Source: a virus | Virus record (IMG/VR): IMGVR_UViG_3300042923_000762 | Coordinates: 1-63,480 of that record | Reading direction: 5' to 3' (one strand) | DNA length: 63,480 bases | In this document: in pieces, positions 32,635-39,343 of the stretch | Layout of the letters: every line of letters begins with the position of its first letter | Position numbering within the stretch: position 1 is the first letter of the stretch | Notes under the pieces: generated by a model | Told to the model about the DNA's origin: nothing | The model's input: the letters and a program-made list of their open reading frames with translations, nothing else | Database searches by the model: none | Translations under genes and position numbers: made by a program

Positions 32635-32787
32635 CTATCTAGTTTGTAATAACTCTACTCCCTCTACTTCTACTACTTCCGGTATTGGTCCCAGGTACTT
32701 ATTGATGACCATGATCTTCTTCCCCTGCGCGCGATTAACATTAAGCACCTCTGCTAACACCTCTAAATAACCTTTTCCTTTTGCCAT
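32635..32787 (-). CDS. Hypothetical protein, 50 aa
   Basis: An unlisted small gene. It starts MAKGKGYLEVLAEVLNVN after GGGAGGAATAGGAAT and ends EVEGVELLQTR. It has a helical N-terminal half and a beta-like C-terminal half, with a KKIMVINKYLGP core. It is the last of three small minus-strand genes in this control region. No family recognised; an early accessory product is plausible. Confidence 0.6.
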   Translation of the reverse strand: MAKGKGYLEVLAEVLNVNRAQGKKIMVINKYLGPIPEVVEVEGVELLQTR

Positions 32788-32791
32788 ATTC

Positions 32792-33007
32792 CTATTCCTC
32801 CCTAAAGCATTTTCTTTTGCCTATCCACTGTATACATTTATTCAATGCATCACCATAACCATTACCCTCTACATGAAGACATCTCCAATAAGTACCCATA
32901 TACACTCTAAACATGGAGGCATATATTGTAGATTCTAACTCTGTTACAAAATATTCACCCCTAACATAAACTACCTTACCCTTTTTAGTTATTTCTCCTA
33001 AGACCAT
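32792..33007 (-). CDS. Hypothetical protein, 71 aa
   Basis: Starts MVLGEITKKGKVVYVRGEYFVTE after AAGGAGGTCACACC. A compact beta-rich N-terminus (VVYVRGEYFVTELES) is followed by an aromatic segment and a basic C-terminus (CIQWIGKRKCFREE). Three cysteines. Its own promoter, TTACTT, 17 bases, TATAAT, lies just upstream (about 33070-33042). No family recognised. Confidence 0.65.
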   Translation of the reverse strand: MVLGEITKKGKVVYVRGEYFVTELESTIYASMFRVYMGTYWRCLHVEGNGYGDALNKCIQWIGKRKCFREE

Positions 33008-33041
33008 GGTGTGACCTCCTTAATATTTATTATATTTATAT

Positions 33042-33070
33042 TATACTATGGAGGGATGCCTGAAGTAACG
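33042..33070 (-). promoter_or_regulatory. Promoter of the 71-aa gene with GGCATCCCTC spacer
   Basis: On the minus strand TTACTT, 17 bases, TATAAT. The spacer contains GGCATCCCTC, which also lies in the spacer of the promoter of the neighbouring gene (near 33510). A shared operator in two adjacent promoters is the simplest reading. Confidence 0.6.
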
Positions 33071-33175
33071 ATGGAACTTGGTCGTATCTTTACTCCAGGC
33101 TTCTCACAGCGGAATTATAGGATCATTATCATAACAACTACAAATATAACCCATTCTAAAAGCGTCATCCCTAAA

Positions 33176-33463
33176 CTATTCTTCTTCATCCCTATCGTTC
33201 TCCTCAAAGTCATATTCTCCTAAAGTATCCTCATTGTCATCCTGGTCGTCTATATATCCTAATATTCTAAAGACCTCTATTAATTCCTTATCTGAGGTAC
33301 CTATATCATCACATAACATCTCTATTTCTGCCCATTCTCTAGAACCACCATCTTTAAGGCGTTCCCAGAAGTAGCTAAGACAATGTTCCACTACCTCTCT
33401 TACATTACCGAATGTCTCACACGCTGACCCTACTGAATATTGTCTTTCATTGAAATCACTCAT
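33176..33463 (-). CDS. Hypothetical acidic protein, 95 aa
   Basis: ATG at 33463 (MSDFNERQYSVGSACETFG) follows GTGAGGTACTTGGTA. The middle is helical (REVVEHCLSYFWERLKDGG), and the last 30 residues are strongly acidic (DDQDDNEDTLGEYDFEENDRD). Small acidic phage proteins like this may mimic DNA or bind host proteins. That is only a suggestion. Its promoter is TTGATA, 16-17 bases, TATATAAT, with the GGCATCCCTC spacer motif. Confidence 0.6.
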   Translation of the reverse strand: MSDFNERQYSVGSACETFGNVREVVEHCLSYFWERLKDGGSREWAEIEMLCDDIGTSDKELIEVFRILGYIDDQDDNEDTLGEYDFEENDRDEEE

Positions 33464-33487
33464 TACCAAGTACCTCACTTTCTTTTC

Positions 33488-33533
33488 TTTATTATAATAT
33501 AATTATATAGGAGAGGGATGCCCAGTATCAATA
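33488..33533 (-). promoter_or_regulatory. Promoter of the acidic 95-aa gene
   Basis: On the minus strand TTGATA, then GGGCATCCCTC within the spacer, then TATATAATTATATTATAAT. The spacer motif is shared with the promoter at 33042-33070. Confidence 0.55.
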
Positions 33534-33642
33534 GGGTTTTGGATATATCTTACAAACCTTTGTCAGCTATAGGCGGAATGTATACGAGAGACAGGCATAG
33601 GCGGCCGCTGGGCGCGGTGTTGGGCGGTTAGCCGCCTGGCAG

Positions 33643-33672
33643 GACCAGCCCTGGACCGCTCGGGCCCATCTC
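33643..33672 (-). repeat. GAGATGGGC element, copy c
   Basis: Minus strand: GAGATGGGCCCGAGCGG followed by TCCAGGGCTGG. It belongs to the dispersed GAGATGGGC family and resembles the island 1 copy that reads GAGTGGGCCCCGAGCGG. Confidence 0.45.
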
Positions 33673-33763
33673 GGCGTCCCAGTAATTAAAAGCACCTGCT
33701 CTTGTCGCCTATAAAAGGGGATCCCACGTGATAATACCAAAGCTAACAAAAAGAAGGAAGGCG

Positions 33764-33791
33764 GAGATGGGCAAACGATGGCCCGGGCGGG
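33764..33791 (+). repeat. GAGATGGGC element, copy b
   Basis: Plus strand: GAGATGGGC, AAACGATG, GCCCGGGCGGG. GGGC and GCCC can pair. It faces copy c across 90 bases. Confidence 0.5.
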
Positions 33792-33893
33792 ACTCGCGAT
33801 GGGGTTGCGGCAGCTACCTTGAGGGATGCTATATTGTTCCTCTGGGGTGACTTGCTGTCATAGCCTTTTCGAAAGATAGAGCTAATTCCCAGA

Positions 33894-33922
33894 TTGACAA
33901 TTTTGTAAAGGGCGGCTATAAT
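33894..33922 (+). promoter_or_regulatory. Host-type early promoter A2
   Basis: TTGACA (33894-33899), 17 bases, TATAAT (33917-33922), followed by TATATTATAAGATAA. It is the same design as promoters A1 and A3 and drives the second HTH-repeat gene. Confidence 0.92.
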
Positions 33923-33929
33923 TATATTA

Positions 33930-33949
33930 TAAGATAACAACATATCTTA
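33930..33949 (+). promoter_or_regulatory. 5'-leader hairpin of the second HTH-repeat mRNA
   Basis: TAAGATA (33930-33936), loop ACAACA, TATCTTA (33943-33949), a perfect 7-bp stem at the predicted transcript start. It is followed, as in the first HTH-repeat leader, by an unstructured CAATCA-rich stretch. Confidence 0.65.
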
Positions 33950-34003
33950 ACCCAATCACAAAACATCAAATTCCCGGCGGGGTAACGCGGAAGGAGTAAT
34001 AAT

Positions 34004-34468
34004 ATGAAGTTAACAGTGGATGAAATGATCAGTAAAGAAGCAGTGGAAGCAGCAGTACAGGCTATGAAGAACGGAACAAGTAAAGGTGCAACTATCAGAA
34101 CATTATTTGCAGGCGGGATGGAAGTTAAGGATATCTCCGTAGCAACCGGTATTCGTTACAACCATGTGTATAATGTGGTAAAGAATGAGGTACTCGTAAA
34201 TGACTTGGAAGTAGAGAAGAGTAGTCGCAGTTCAGAGAACTCTAAGAAGGCGCAGATTGTTAAGCTTTTAAGTGAAGGCAAGAGCATCACACAAGTTGCA
34301 CAGGAACTTCATTGCTTGTACAATTACGTGTGGCAGGTAGCTAAGGCAGCCAACATGACCGGAACTAAAGTGGAACTCAAAGAGGTATCAGAGTTAGACC
34401 CTGCAGCGGAAGTGGCCAAGCCTGATAGACCCACGCTTAAGAACAAGAAGGAAGTAAAGGTGGGTTAA
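34004..34468 (+). CDS. Tandem HTH-repeat protein 2 (two repeats)
   Basis: A 154-residue homologue of the protein at 31367. Repeat 1 (about 25-63) has GATIRTLFAGGMEVKDIS and RYNHVYNVVK; repeat 2 (about 80-118) has KKAQIVKLLSEGKSITQVAQ and LYNYVWQVAK. The N-terminal 25 residues are helical, and the last 35 are basic and Pro-rich (DRPTLKNKKEVKVG). Like its homologues it should bind DNA through paired HTH units. A strong host-type promoter and leader hairpin precede it, so it is likely made early and in quantity. A GC hairpin overlaps its stop codon. Confidence 0.8.
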   Translation: MKLTVDEMISKEAVEAAVQAMKNGTSKGATIRTLFAGGMEVKDISVATGIRYNHVYNVVKNEVLVNDLEVEKSSRSSENSKKAQIVKLLSEGKSITQVAQELHCLYNYVWQVAKAANMTGTKVELKEVSELDPAAEVAKPDRPTLKNKKEVKVG

Positions 34469-34477
34469 TAACCCACC
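34459..34477 (+). terminator. GC hairpin overlapping stop of HTH-repeat gene 2
   Basis: GGTGGGTT (34459-34466) and AACCCACC (34470-34477) with loop AAT. The stop TAA lies in it. No T run follows, so it may be a stabiliser or partial terminator, like the hairpin at 31695. Confidence 0.6.
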
Positions 34478-34535
34478 ACCCCCTAGGGGGAAATATAGAT
34501 GGGAATCAAATCAGAATATTATGGAGGGTTTTAAG

Positions 34536-35174
34536 ATGATAACAGTTAATGAAGGTTTAGTTAAGAAGGCAGTAGTAACGATGGAAATGCAGGAATACCT
34601 GGAATTATTACAGGAGGCTACTGATGGTAGTGAATTCATTAAGGTGCTTAAGAAGGAAGTTAAAGTAGAGGTGAATGAGAATGGTTATGTAAGTATAGGT
34701 AACAAGCGTCCTGGTTTATCCTACTACAAAGACTTAATTAAGACCCTGGTATTTATGGAGTTAGTTAATAATCCGGAAACAGTAGATGCCCTATTCCTAA
34801 AGGATGAAAAGTACTTTGATATGGAAGGGATGAATTTCACAGGGTATTGTTGGTACGGTGGGGATGAGAATAAGGTTAATATTTTGTCCGATGATGCGGT
34901 GGCCGAACATTGGATGTATGCTATGAAAGTTAGCGCGGCATTAGATACAGTCTTAAGTATGGATGCAGATGTATTAGGTGAATTGTGTGTGAAGATACAA
35001 GAGTACATCGATGATGAACAGATCCCGGTATCAAGAAAGGAAGCAGCTCAGAAAATATATGATGTGCTATCTGCCGATAGTGTTAAGATAGGACGTGACG
35101 ATGCTCGGTGGTTGTTCGAATTCGGCTTTATAGAAGTGGAAGATGTGGAGTTGAGTGACTCCGCTCGTAAGTAA
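34536..35174 (+). CDS. Hypothetical protein, 212 aa, downstream of HTH-repeat gene 2
   Basis: Start at 34536 (MITVNEGLVKKAVVTMEMQEYLE) after GGAGGGTTTTAAG. It is a mostly helical, acidic protein (LQEATDGSEFIKVLKKEVKVEV, then FVMELVNNPETVDALFLKDEK-like segments), with a small aromatic middle (GYCWYGGDENKVN) and a helical C-terminus (IYDVLSADSVKIGRDDARWLFE). Cotranscribed with the second HTH-repeat gene. No family recognised. It may act with the HTH protein, but that is inferred from position only. Confidence 0.65.
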   Translation: MITVNEGLVKKAVVTMEMQEYLELLQEATDGSEFIKVLKKEVKVEVNENGYVSIGNKRPGLSYYKDLIKTLVFMELVNNPETVDALFLKDEKYFDMEGMNFTGYCWYGGDENKVNILSDDAVAEHWMYAMKVSAALDTVLSMDADVLGELCVKIQEYIDDEQIPVSRKEAAQKIYDVLSADSVKIGRDDARWLFEFGFIEVEDVELSDSARK

Positions 35175-35224
35175 CGGTTCTAAGGGTTAGGGGCGCGGAA
35201 GCGTCCCTTTCTTTTTGCTTTGTA

Positions 35225-35400
35225 ATTAGTCCCAATACGGAAGCCCACTGGGCGCATCTCGGGCCCAACTCTGCCATCCGCAAGTTTGCATTGCGTACCA
35301 TGTAATTTCGCCTATGTAACCCACCGAAGGTTGTTGTCCGGCTACTAGGCACCCTTCAGTAACGTCTCTGCTAATCGTCGGGGCGCCTATAAAAAGCCCG
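35225..35400. other. GC-rich island 3
   Basis: A noncoding, GC-rich block after the 212-residue gene. It has minus-strand TTTTTATAGGCG (near 35390) and TTACATAGGCG (near 35310) and a GAGTTGGGC-type hairpin element (35244-35271). It shares these motifs with islands 1 and 2. No credible gene. Confidence 0.5.
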
Positions 35401-36410
35401 CTAACGTGACCAAAAATTTTGGAATTCTTGTTGTCTCTGTGGTGAAAATAACTCACAAAACAGTTTCGTAGTGTAACATCCCGATGTTATCCCTGTTTAG
35501 CCCTCGAAACTCGAGTTGTCTCTTGAGTGCTTTGTACACAAGTTTTTGCTTGTTCACGCATCTCTCTCTGTGTCTCTTGAGTACTTTTTACTAGTTGTAT
35601 ATGTAAGGCCTCTCTCTTTTCATAGGGATTTGAGCGGCCCGGTGCAATCACGATCAAAATCCCGCAAATTTGTTGTGATTTCTACTCAAAAGTGCCTCTC
35701 TCCTGAAAAATCATGCATCTCTCCACTTCTGAGAGACCACTGAAGCTAGAGCAAATAGTACACATTCGTGGCCTCTCTCTTGAGTAATAAGTACACAAAT
35801 ATTCAATCTGGGCAAAAAGGGATGTCTCCGGGATGATTTTACCCACCTCTCATTTTATATTATATAAAATTAACACCCACACTTTTTTTTTTCCTACATA
35901 GCTTTTTTATCCCGTTTCATCCACGATATCCCTATAATTCCTTCTATAATTTTAATCACGTCATACAGGCCCATACTGGGGGTTTTGTGTTATCTCCTAT
36001 TGACAGTTTCGTATAGGAAACTTTTATACTTTATTAATCTGAGTTCAAAATATAATCCCTTTTTTGTCCCGAGAGTCCCGAAACCTACATAAACAGTAGA
36101 TTCTAATGCCCCTCTCCGTAGGGATAAGAAAGGGATCGTGCAGGGATTCAGGGCTATCAAACCTAAAATCCCGGGATAGAGACAACACAGATCATGCGGG
36201 AATCCCGGGATTAATATATCAATAGTTTCGTAGAGTCCCGTAAATTCATTTCGTGCTTTTTCTTATGCGGAGTGTTCCACTCTGTCCCGAGAAACAATCG
36301 TTTTGCCCGAGAAACCTGCGTGATGCTAAACAACTTATTGTGACTTCGTTAACTGACGAAAGATAAAGAAAATAGAGTAAGAGAATAAACTAGAATTAAG
36401 CAAAGAAAGA
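35401..36410. other. Repeat-rich noncoding region, origin candidate
   Basis: About 1 kb without a gene. It contains short repeated motifs: CTCTTGAGT with GTACACAA (near 35520, 35572, 35780), CCTCTCTC (several), GTTTCGTA (35463, 36007, 36225), CCCGAGA or CCCGAAAC (36067, 36076, 36286, 36303), and ATCCCGGGAT twice (near 36172 and 36212). An AT-rich tract with ten T lies near 35886. The mix of short iteron-like repeats and AT-rich tracts suggests a replication origin or a dense regulatory region. Confidence 0.5.
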
Positions 36411-36458
36411 GCAATCACTTACTCTGTGGGTTTATTGGAGATGTGCGTAAGTGATTGC
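36411..36458. terminator. Bidirectional hairpin after the small-gene operon
   Basis: GCAATCACTTAC (36411-36422) and GTAAGTGATTGC (36447-36458) are a perfect 12-bp inverted repeat around a 24-base loop, 15 bases after the stop of the last minus-strand gene. It probably ends the operon that starts at 45.3 kb. Confidence 0.75.
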
Positions 36459-36472
36459 CCGTTGTTTGTTTC

Positions 36473-37279
36473 TTATTGGTATGTTACAGTTACGATAGCA
36501 AGCATGGCTGCTTCTTCATTTGACATTGTCTTGCGGAACTCTTTATAATACAATGCAATTCTTTGTGCCGCTAAGCGATCCTTACTTTTCCTTGTCACAC
36601 TTTTTTGCGTACCATATGGTTTAGCGAAGTTAGCTGATTGAGCCTTTAACTGAACCATATGCCCTTGAACTGGAACTTCTCCTTCAGAATAAGGTAGCTT
36701 TGCATCAAACTGAACTGGAGGAATATCAGTAGAAGGCTCTGTCCGCTCTGTAAACCCTTGAGATGATGCCTTCGGCTCCCAATTATCAAAGGTATCAATG
36801 CCACAACCCATTGACTTATTACAATGTATCCCGTCTGTTTGTAAATTACCACAAGTAGAACACTTCTTTATGGGTGTAACTGTACCACATAATTCCGCTT
36901 TGTCTGCCTTAGGAGGATTTACAATGCTTCTTGCAATTACAGTTTCCCATAACTCTTTAATCCTCGGTGCTGTATGATTGAGAGCGTCCATCATGTGCAT
37001 TTCAATTTCACCTAATTCCTGCTGAGAAATACAGCCTTCGGTTGTGTCAGGGAATGCTAACGCGGTGAGGTCGAAGTAAATTTGTGCATCCCACACACCT
37101 GGTGCGACGTTATCGTGCTTTTCAGTTCCGCCTAACTTATCTGCTATACCCTTTAATAAATCAATATCCGCCATAAATTCCTTTGGATACTCATTAATAG
37201 TTGGTACAGATAACTTAAATAGCAGTATTACATTTTGGTATATATGCTTTGAAATACTACATCCTTTGAATTCTATCAT
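36473..37279 (-). CDS. Hypothetical protein with zinc-ribbon-like Cys cluster, 268 aa
   Basis: Last gene of the small-gene operon. The N-terminal half is helical (FKLSVPTINEYPKEFMADIDLL, then QQELGEIEMHMMDALNHTAPR). Residues about 138-160 carry a Cys cluster (CSTCGNLQTDGIHCNKSMGC) that resembles the cysteine patch of phage PcfJ- or DUF2829-like proteins without a firm match. The C-terminus is basic. A second possible start is MADIDLL at about residue 36. Function unknown; the metal-binding part suggests nucleic acid binding. Confidence 0.65.
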   Translation of the reverse strand: MIEFKGCSISKHIYQNVILLFKLSVPTINEYPKEFMADIDLLKGIADKLGGTEKHDNVAPGVWDAQIYFDLTALAFPDTTEGCISQQELGEIEMHMMDALNHTAPRIKELWETVIARSIVNPPKADKAELCGTVTPIKKCSTCGNLQTDGIHCNKSMGCGIDTFDNWEPKASSQGFTERTEPSTDIPPVQFDAKLPYSEGEVPVQGHMVQLKAQSANFAKPYGTQKSVTRKSKDRLAAQRIALYYKEFRKTMSNEEAAMLAIVTVTYQ

Positions 37280-37284
37280 CCTAA

Positions 37285-37473
37285 CTACCTCTTTTCTTGT
37301 ACTATGATTAATTTACATGTATTTCCGCGCGTTGTTTCCAACGTGAGAGTTGTATTGTAATCGGATCCATCCTCGACTGACTCCACTTCTACAACCTTAG
37401 CTCCTTTAAGGTCAGGGACCCCCATATAGAGATCCCTTCCACCTGAATGTGTCCTTGCAACTATTACTGACAT
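37285..37473 (-). CDS. Hypothetical protein, 62 aa
   Basis: ATG at 37473 (MSVIVARTHSGGRDLYMGVPDL) follows GAAGGAGTATAAT. It is a small beta-rich protein (KVVEVESVEDGSDYNTTLTLET) with an ending KLIIVQEKR. It is one of a string of tiny genes read in the same direction with stop/start distances of a few bases. No family recognised. Confidence 0.6.
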   Translation of the reverse strand: MSVIVARTHSGGRDLYMGVPDLKGAKVVEVESVEDGSDYNTTLTLETTRGNTCKLIIVQEKR

Positions 37474-37474
37474 A

Positions 37475-37627
37475 TTATACTCCTTCCTCAACAAGCACAT
37501 CAATATCACCAATACAGACAAACTGTTTATTAATAGCCTCCGTAATCATGAATAATTGAAATGATTGCACAGCTAAATCAGCTTCTTTTGGATCCTCAAT
37601 ATATGCCGTGATGGTTATTTTCTGCAT
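37475..37627 (-). CDS. Hypothetical protein, 50 aa
   Basis: ATG at 37627 (MQKITITAYIEDPKEADLAVQ) follows GAAAGGAGTAAT. The sequence is an alpha/beta mini-fold with KITITAYI as a strand and EADLAVQSFQLFMITEAINK as a helix, ending in an acidic VDGDIDVLVEEG-like strand. It is packed tightly between neighbours. No family recognised. Confidence 0.6.
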   Translation of the reverse strand: MQKITITAYIEDPKEADLAVQSFQLFMITEAINKQFVCIGDIDVLVEEGV

Positions 37628-37628
37628 A

Positions 37629-37811
37629 TTACTCCTTTCTGTGTTTACCCCAATTGATGCTTCCAAATCGAAGATAATCATCCTTCGTTAATTTACCGTA
37701 AGCTCTTGCAACATCAACTTGACCATTAGCACAGTTCCATATGAACTTGACATGTCTCTTTAACGATAAGAACCTTGTATATCTATTTCCCTTAACTCTC
37801 ACTACGGCCAT
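37629..37811 (-). CDS. Hypothetical basic protein, 60 aa
   Basis: ATG at 37811 (MAVVRVKGNRYTRFLSLKRHVK) follows GGGAGGAGATAGC. It is strongly basic with RYTRFLSLKRHVKFIWNC and ends in SINWGKHRKE. The charge suggests nucleic acid binding. No family recognised. Confidence 0.6.
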   Translation of the reverse strand: MAVVRVKGNRYTRFLSLKRHVKFIWNCANGQVDVARAYGKLTKDDYLRFGSINWGKHRKE

Positions 37812-37812
37812 G

Positions 37813-38022
37813 CTATCTCCTCCCATGGGGCTTAAGAGTTGCATCCGGCTTATACACGTAGTATTTAGTTTCTATCACCTCTACCAATAATCCGGAGCCA
37901 CAACAACTTTCACATTGGAAACTTTCATCCTCATCTACACTCACTCTTTGGCTTACAGCTCCAGTACCCTTACATGTATTACATATTACTATCTTTTTGT
38001 CCACGGTATTACTCTGCGTCAT
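37813..38022 (-). CDS. Zinc-finger protein, DnaJ-type CxxCxGxG motif, 69 aa
   Basis: Contains CNTCKGTGAV and CESCCGSGLL (about residues 14-23 and 36-45), two CxxCxGxG-type half-sites as in the DnaJ zinc-binding domain. Short phage proteins with this pair bind one zinc ion. The ATG at 38022 overlaps the upstream gene. Its role is unknown; such proteins often act as small RNA- or protein-binding adaptors. Confidence 0.7.
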   Translation of the reverse strand: MTQSNTVDKKIVICNTCKGTGAVSQRVSVDEDESFQCESCCGSGLLVEVIETKYYVYKPDATLKPHGRR

Positions 38023-38188
38023 CTTCTTCTACCTCCATATTCCAACAAGCATCACAGCCGCATCCACAGTTCGCCTGTTCACCTAGTTTTAGTTCAGGAT
38101 AGGTACCCGGACAACCCGAAACACCGCCACCAAATCTCTCATGAATGAATTCAGGATATACCGCTTCAACTTTTTCCTTCCTAGTCAT
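38009..38188 (-). CDS. Cys-rich small protein, 59 aa
   Basis: An unlisted small gene: MTRKEKVEAVYPEFIHERFGG, then a Cys cluster (CGCGCDACWN) preceded by another Cys at residue 26, and an acidic tail EVEEDDAE. The start follows GAGGAGGAGGAAG. It overlaps both neighbours by 8-14 bases. Probably binds zinc; otherwise unknown. Confidence 0.65.
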   Translation of the reverse strand: MTRKEKVEAVYPEFIHERFGGGVSGCPGTYPELKLGEQANCGCGCDACWNMEVEEDDAE

Positions 38189-38354
38189 CTTCCTCCTCCT
38201 CTTCTAGATAAGCTTCATAGGCATCAGCACAATGACTACCCTCACACATTATAGGTTCGCCACCATAACAATGCACTCCCTTGTGATCCTCATCCAACGG
38301 ACAATAATCACATAATTCACCTGCATCTTGTAACTCTTCCATTGTCTTTGACAT
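38181..38354 (-). CDS. Cys/His-rich small acidic protein, 57 aa
   Basis: An unlisted small gene: MSKTMEELQDAGELCDYCPLD with C-x2-C, then HCYGGEPIMCEGSHC, and an acidic tail EEEEEDD. The Cys/His spacing suggests one zinc site. The start follows GGAAAGGAGTTAAT. It overlaps the next gene by 8 bases. Function unknown. Confidence 0.65.
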   Translation of the reverse strand: MSKTMEELQDAGELCDYCPLDEDHKGVHCYGGEPIMCEGSHCADAYEAYLEEEEEDD

Positions 38355-38355
38355 A

Positions 38356-38415
38356 TTAACTCCTTTCCCACCGATAAATTAAATATCGGGCAATTAATAA
38401 TAGGATTAGTCTCAT
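38356..38415 (-). CDS. Possible 19-aa hydrophobic peptide
   Basis: MRLILLLIARYLIYRWERS, started by AAGGAGGTTGTCT, a strong site. The peptide is a short hydrophobic stretch with a basic end and would fit a membrane-associated micropeptide. The stop overlaps the next ribosome binding site. It may also be a spurious reading frame, since it is very short. Confidence 0.35.
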   Translation of the reverse strand: MRLILLLIARYLIYRWERS

Positions 38416-38448
38416 AGACAACCTCCTTACTTTTGTTTCCTTATTTTC

Positions 38449-38772
38449 TTACGCCCGTATGGCCGATTTCTTATCACCCTTTTCCGTAATACCTTCCTCA
38501 TTCCCTAAACTCTCCCATTCTGCATATAATTCATCCAGATACGTATTTAGTGCCTCCCTTATAAGTTCCCTGAGGCGTTTCTTTACAATCATGCGTCTTC
38601 TGTCAAATAAACCTGGATTAGTTTCTATGGACATATTGAATAAATTCCGCTTCTTGGGCTTAGCTATTTCAAGTTCAGCTTCCCATGTATTACGATAATA
38701 CAAGTTGAAATGTTCTAACGCATCAATTTGTTCCTTAATTTCATTTGCTTTGCGCAGTGTCTCTTTGTTCAT
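38449..38772 (-). CDS. Helical basic protein, 107 aa
   Basis: ATG at 38772 (MNKETLRKANEIKEQIDALEHF) follows GGGGGGAGAAGG. The protein is almost wholly helical and basic, with KKRNLFNMSIETNPGLFDRRR and KKRLRELIREALNTYLDEL. It probably forms coiled coils. No family recognised. Its start overlaps the preceding Cys-rich gene by 32 bases. Confidence 0.65.
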   Translation of the reverse strand: MNKETLRKANEIKEQIDALEHFNLYYRNTWEAELEIAKPKKRNLFNMSIETNPGLFDRRRMIVKKRLRELIREALNTYLDELYAEWESLGNEEGITEKGDKKSAIRA

Positions 38773-38902
38773 CCTTCTCCCCCCATTTAGTCGTTCTTCT
38801 ATTAGGTTTCTCAGTGTAAAGTGAATTACCACACTTAGGACAATTAAATTTTTCAGTGTGTGGATATCCACAGTCATAACAATATTTTATCTGATCCGTC
38901 AT
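38741..38902 (-). CDS. Zinc-ribbon protein, 53 aa
   Basis: ATG at 38902 (MTDQIKYCYDCGYPHTEKFN) follows AAAGGAGGAGACGCAA. The cysteines form C-x2-C-x11-C-x2-C (CYDC, CPKC), a classic zinc ribbon. The C-terminus is basic and polar. It overlaps both neighbours. Likely a small nucleic acid- or protein-binding module. Confidence 0.7.
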   Translation of the reverse strand: MTDQIKYCYDCGYPHTEKFNCPKCGNSLYTEKPNRRTTKWGEKDEQRDTAQSK

Positions 38903-39207
38903 TTGCGTCTCCTCCTTTTTCTGCGTACCATAGGGTAATGATGCATCCTCAACCAATTGTTTGTTATCCCGAAATGACTAGGTAATCCAAACAGAGCAAG
39001 CATCTGAGCTCTTGATAGATGTGCTATCTCAAACTCTACTGTTCCGCCTAATAATTCAGGTTCAAAGGAAAATGATTCCTCAGGACAAAAGTTATCCTGT
39101 TGCTTGAATTCCGCTGTGATATCTGGGATTGAAGTGATTTCCTGCATTTCTCCTGTGGCAAAGTCTTGTACATAGAACTTCACTTCTTTCGCTTCTTTGA
39201 CTGGCAT
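38899..39207 (-). CDS. Hypothetical protein with Arg-rich C-terminus, 102 aa
   Basis: Begins MPVKEAKEVKFYVQDFATGEMQ. The first 75 residues are acidic and beta-rich (FSFEPELLGGTVEFEIAHLSR). The C-terminal 12 residues are almost all Arg and Lys (RRKRRRRK), as in a nucleic-acid-binding or localisation tail. The start lies inside the preceding gene. Function unknown. Confidence 0.65.
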   Translation of the reverse strand: MPVKEAKEVKFYVQDFATGEMQEITSIPDITAEFKQQDNFCPEESFSFEPELLGGTVEFEIAHLSRAQMLALFGLPSHFGITNNWLRMHHYPMVRRKRRRRK

Positions 39208-39332
39208 CCGCCCTTACCTCCTTTTCTAGTCTTAGCTAAGTATGCACCATAATCTTTTGGCGTTGTCTTTTTATTTATGTCAATCATTCGCTGCCCAAAA
39301 TAGTCATTTGTAAATGGAATATGTGGCATCAT
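39180..39332 (-). CDS. Hypothetical basic protein, 50 aa
   Basis: An unlisted gene: MMPHIPFTNDYFGQRMIDINKK, ending in a Lys/Arg-rich GGCQSKKRKK tail. The start follows GGAGGTGATAGT. It overlaps the next gene by 28 bases in another frame. The charged C-terminus suggests nucleic acid contact. No family recognised. Confidence 0.6.
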   Translation of the reverse strand: MMPHIPFTNDYFGQRMIDINKKTTPKDYGAYLAKTRKGGKGGCQSKKRKK

Positions 39333-39343
39333 ACTATCACCTC

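Larger units (their letters stand above)
33565..33830. other. GC-rich island 2
   Basis: Noncoding, GC-rich, and full of short repeats: CTATAGGCGG and GCATAGGCGG on the plus strand, TTTTATAGGCG on the minus strand, and two GAGATGGGC elements facing each other (33643-33672 minus and 33764-33791 plus). It lies upstream of the promoter for the second HTH-repeat gene. Nothing here reads as a gene. Confidence 0.55.

Noticed and set aside
35516-35743. Open frame of 75 codons in the repeat region
   Set aside because: No ribosome binding site, odd composition, and it is built from the short repeats of the region.
36438-36464. GAGATGTGCGTAAGTGATTGCCCG, similar to the GAGATGGGC element
   Set aside because: It is better explained as the right arm of the perfect 12-bp terminator-like inverted repeat at 36411-36458.
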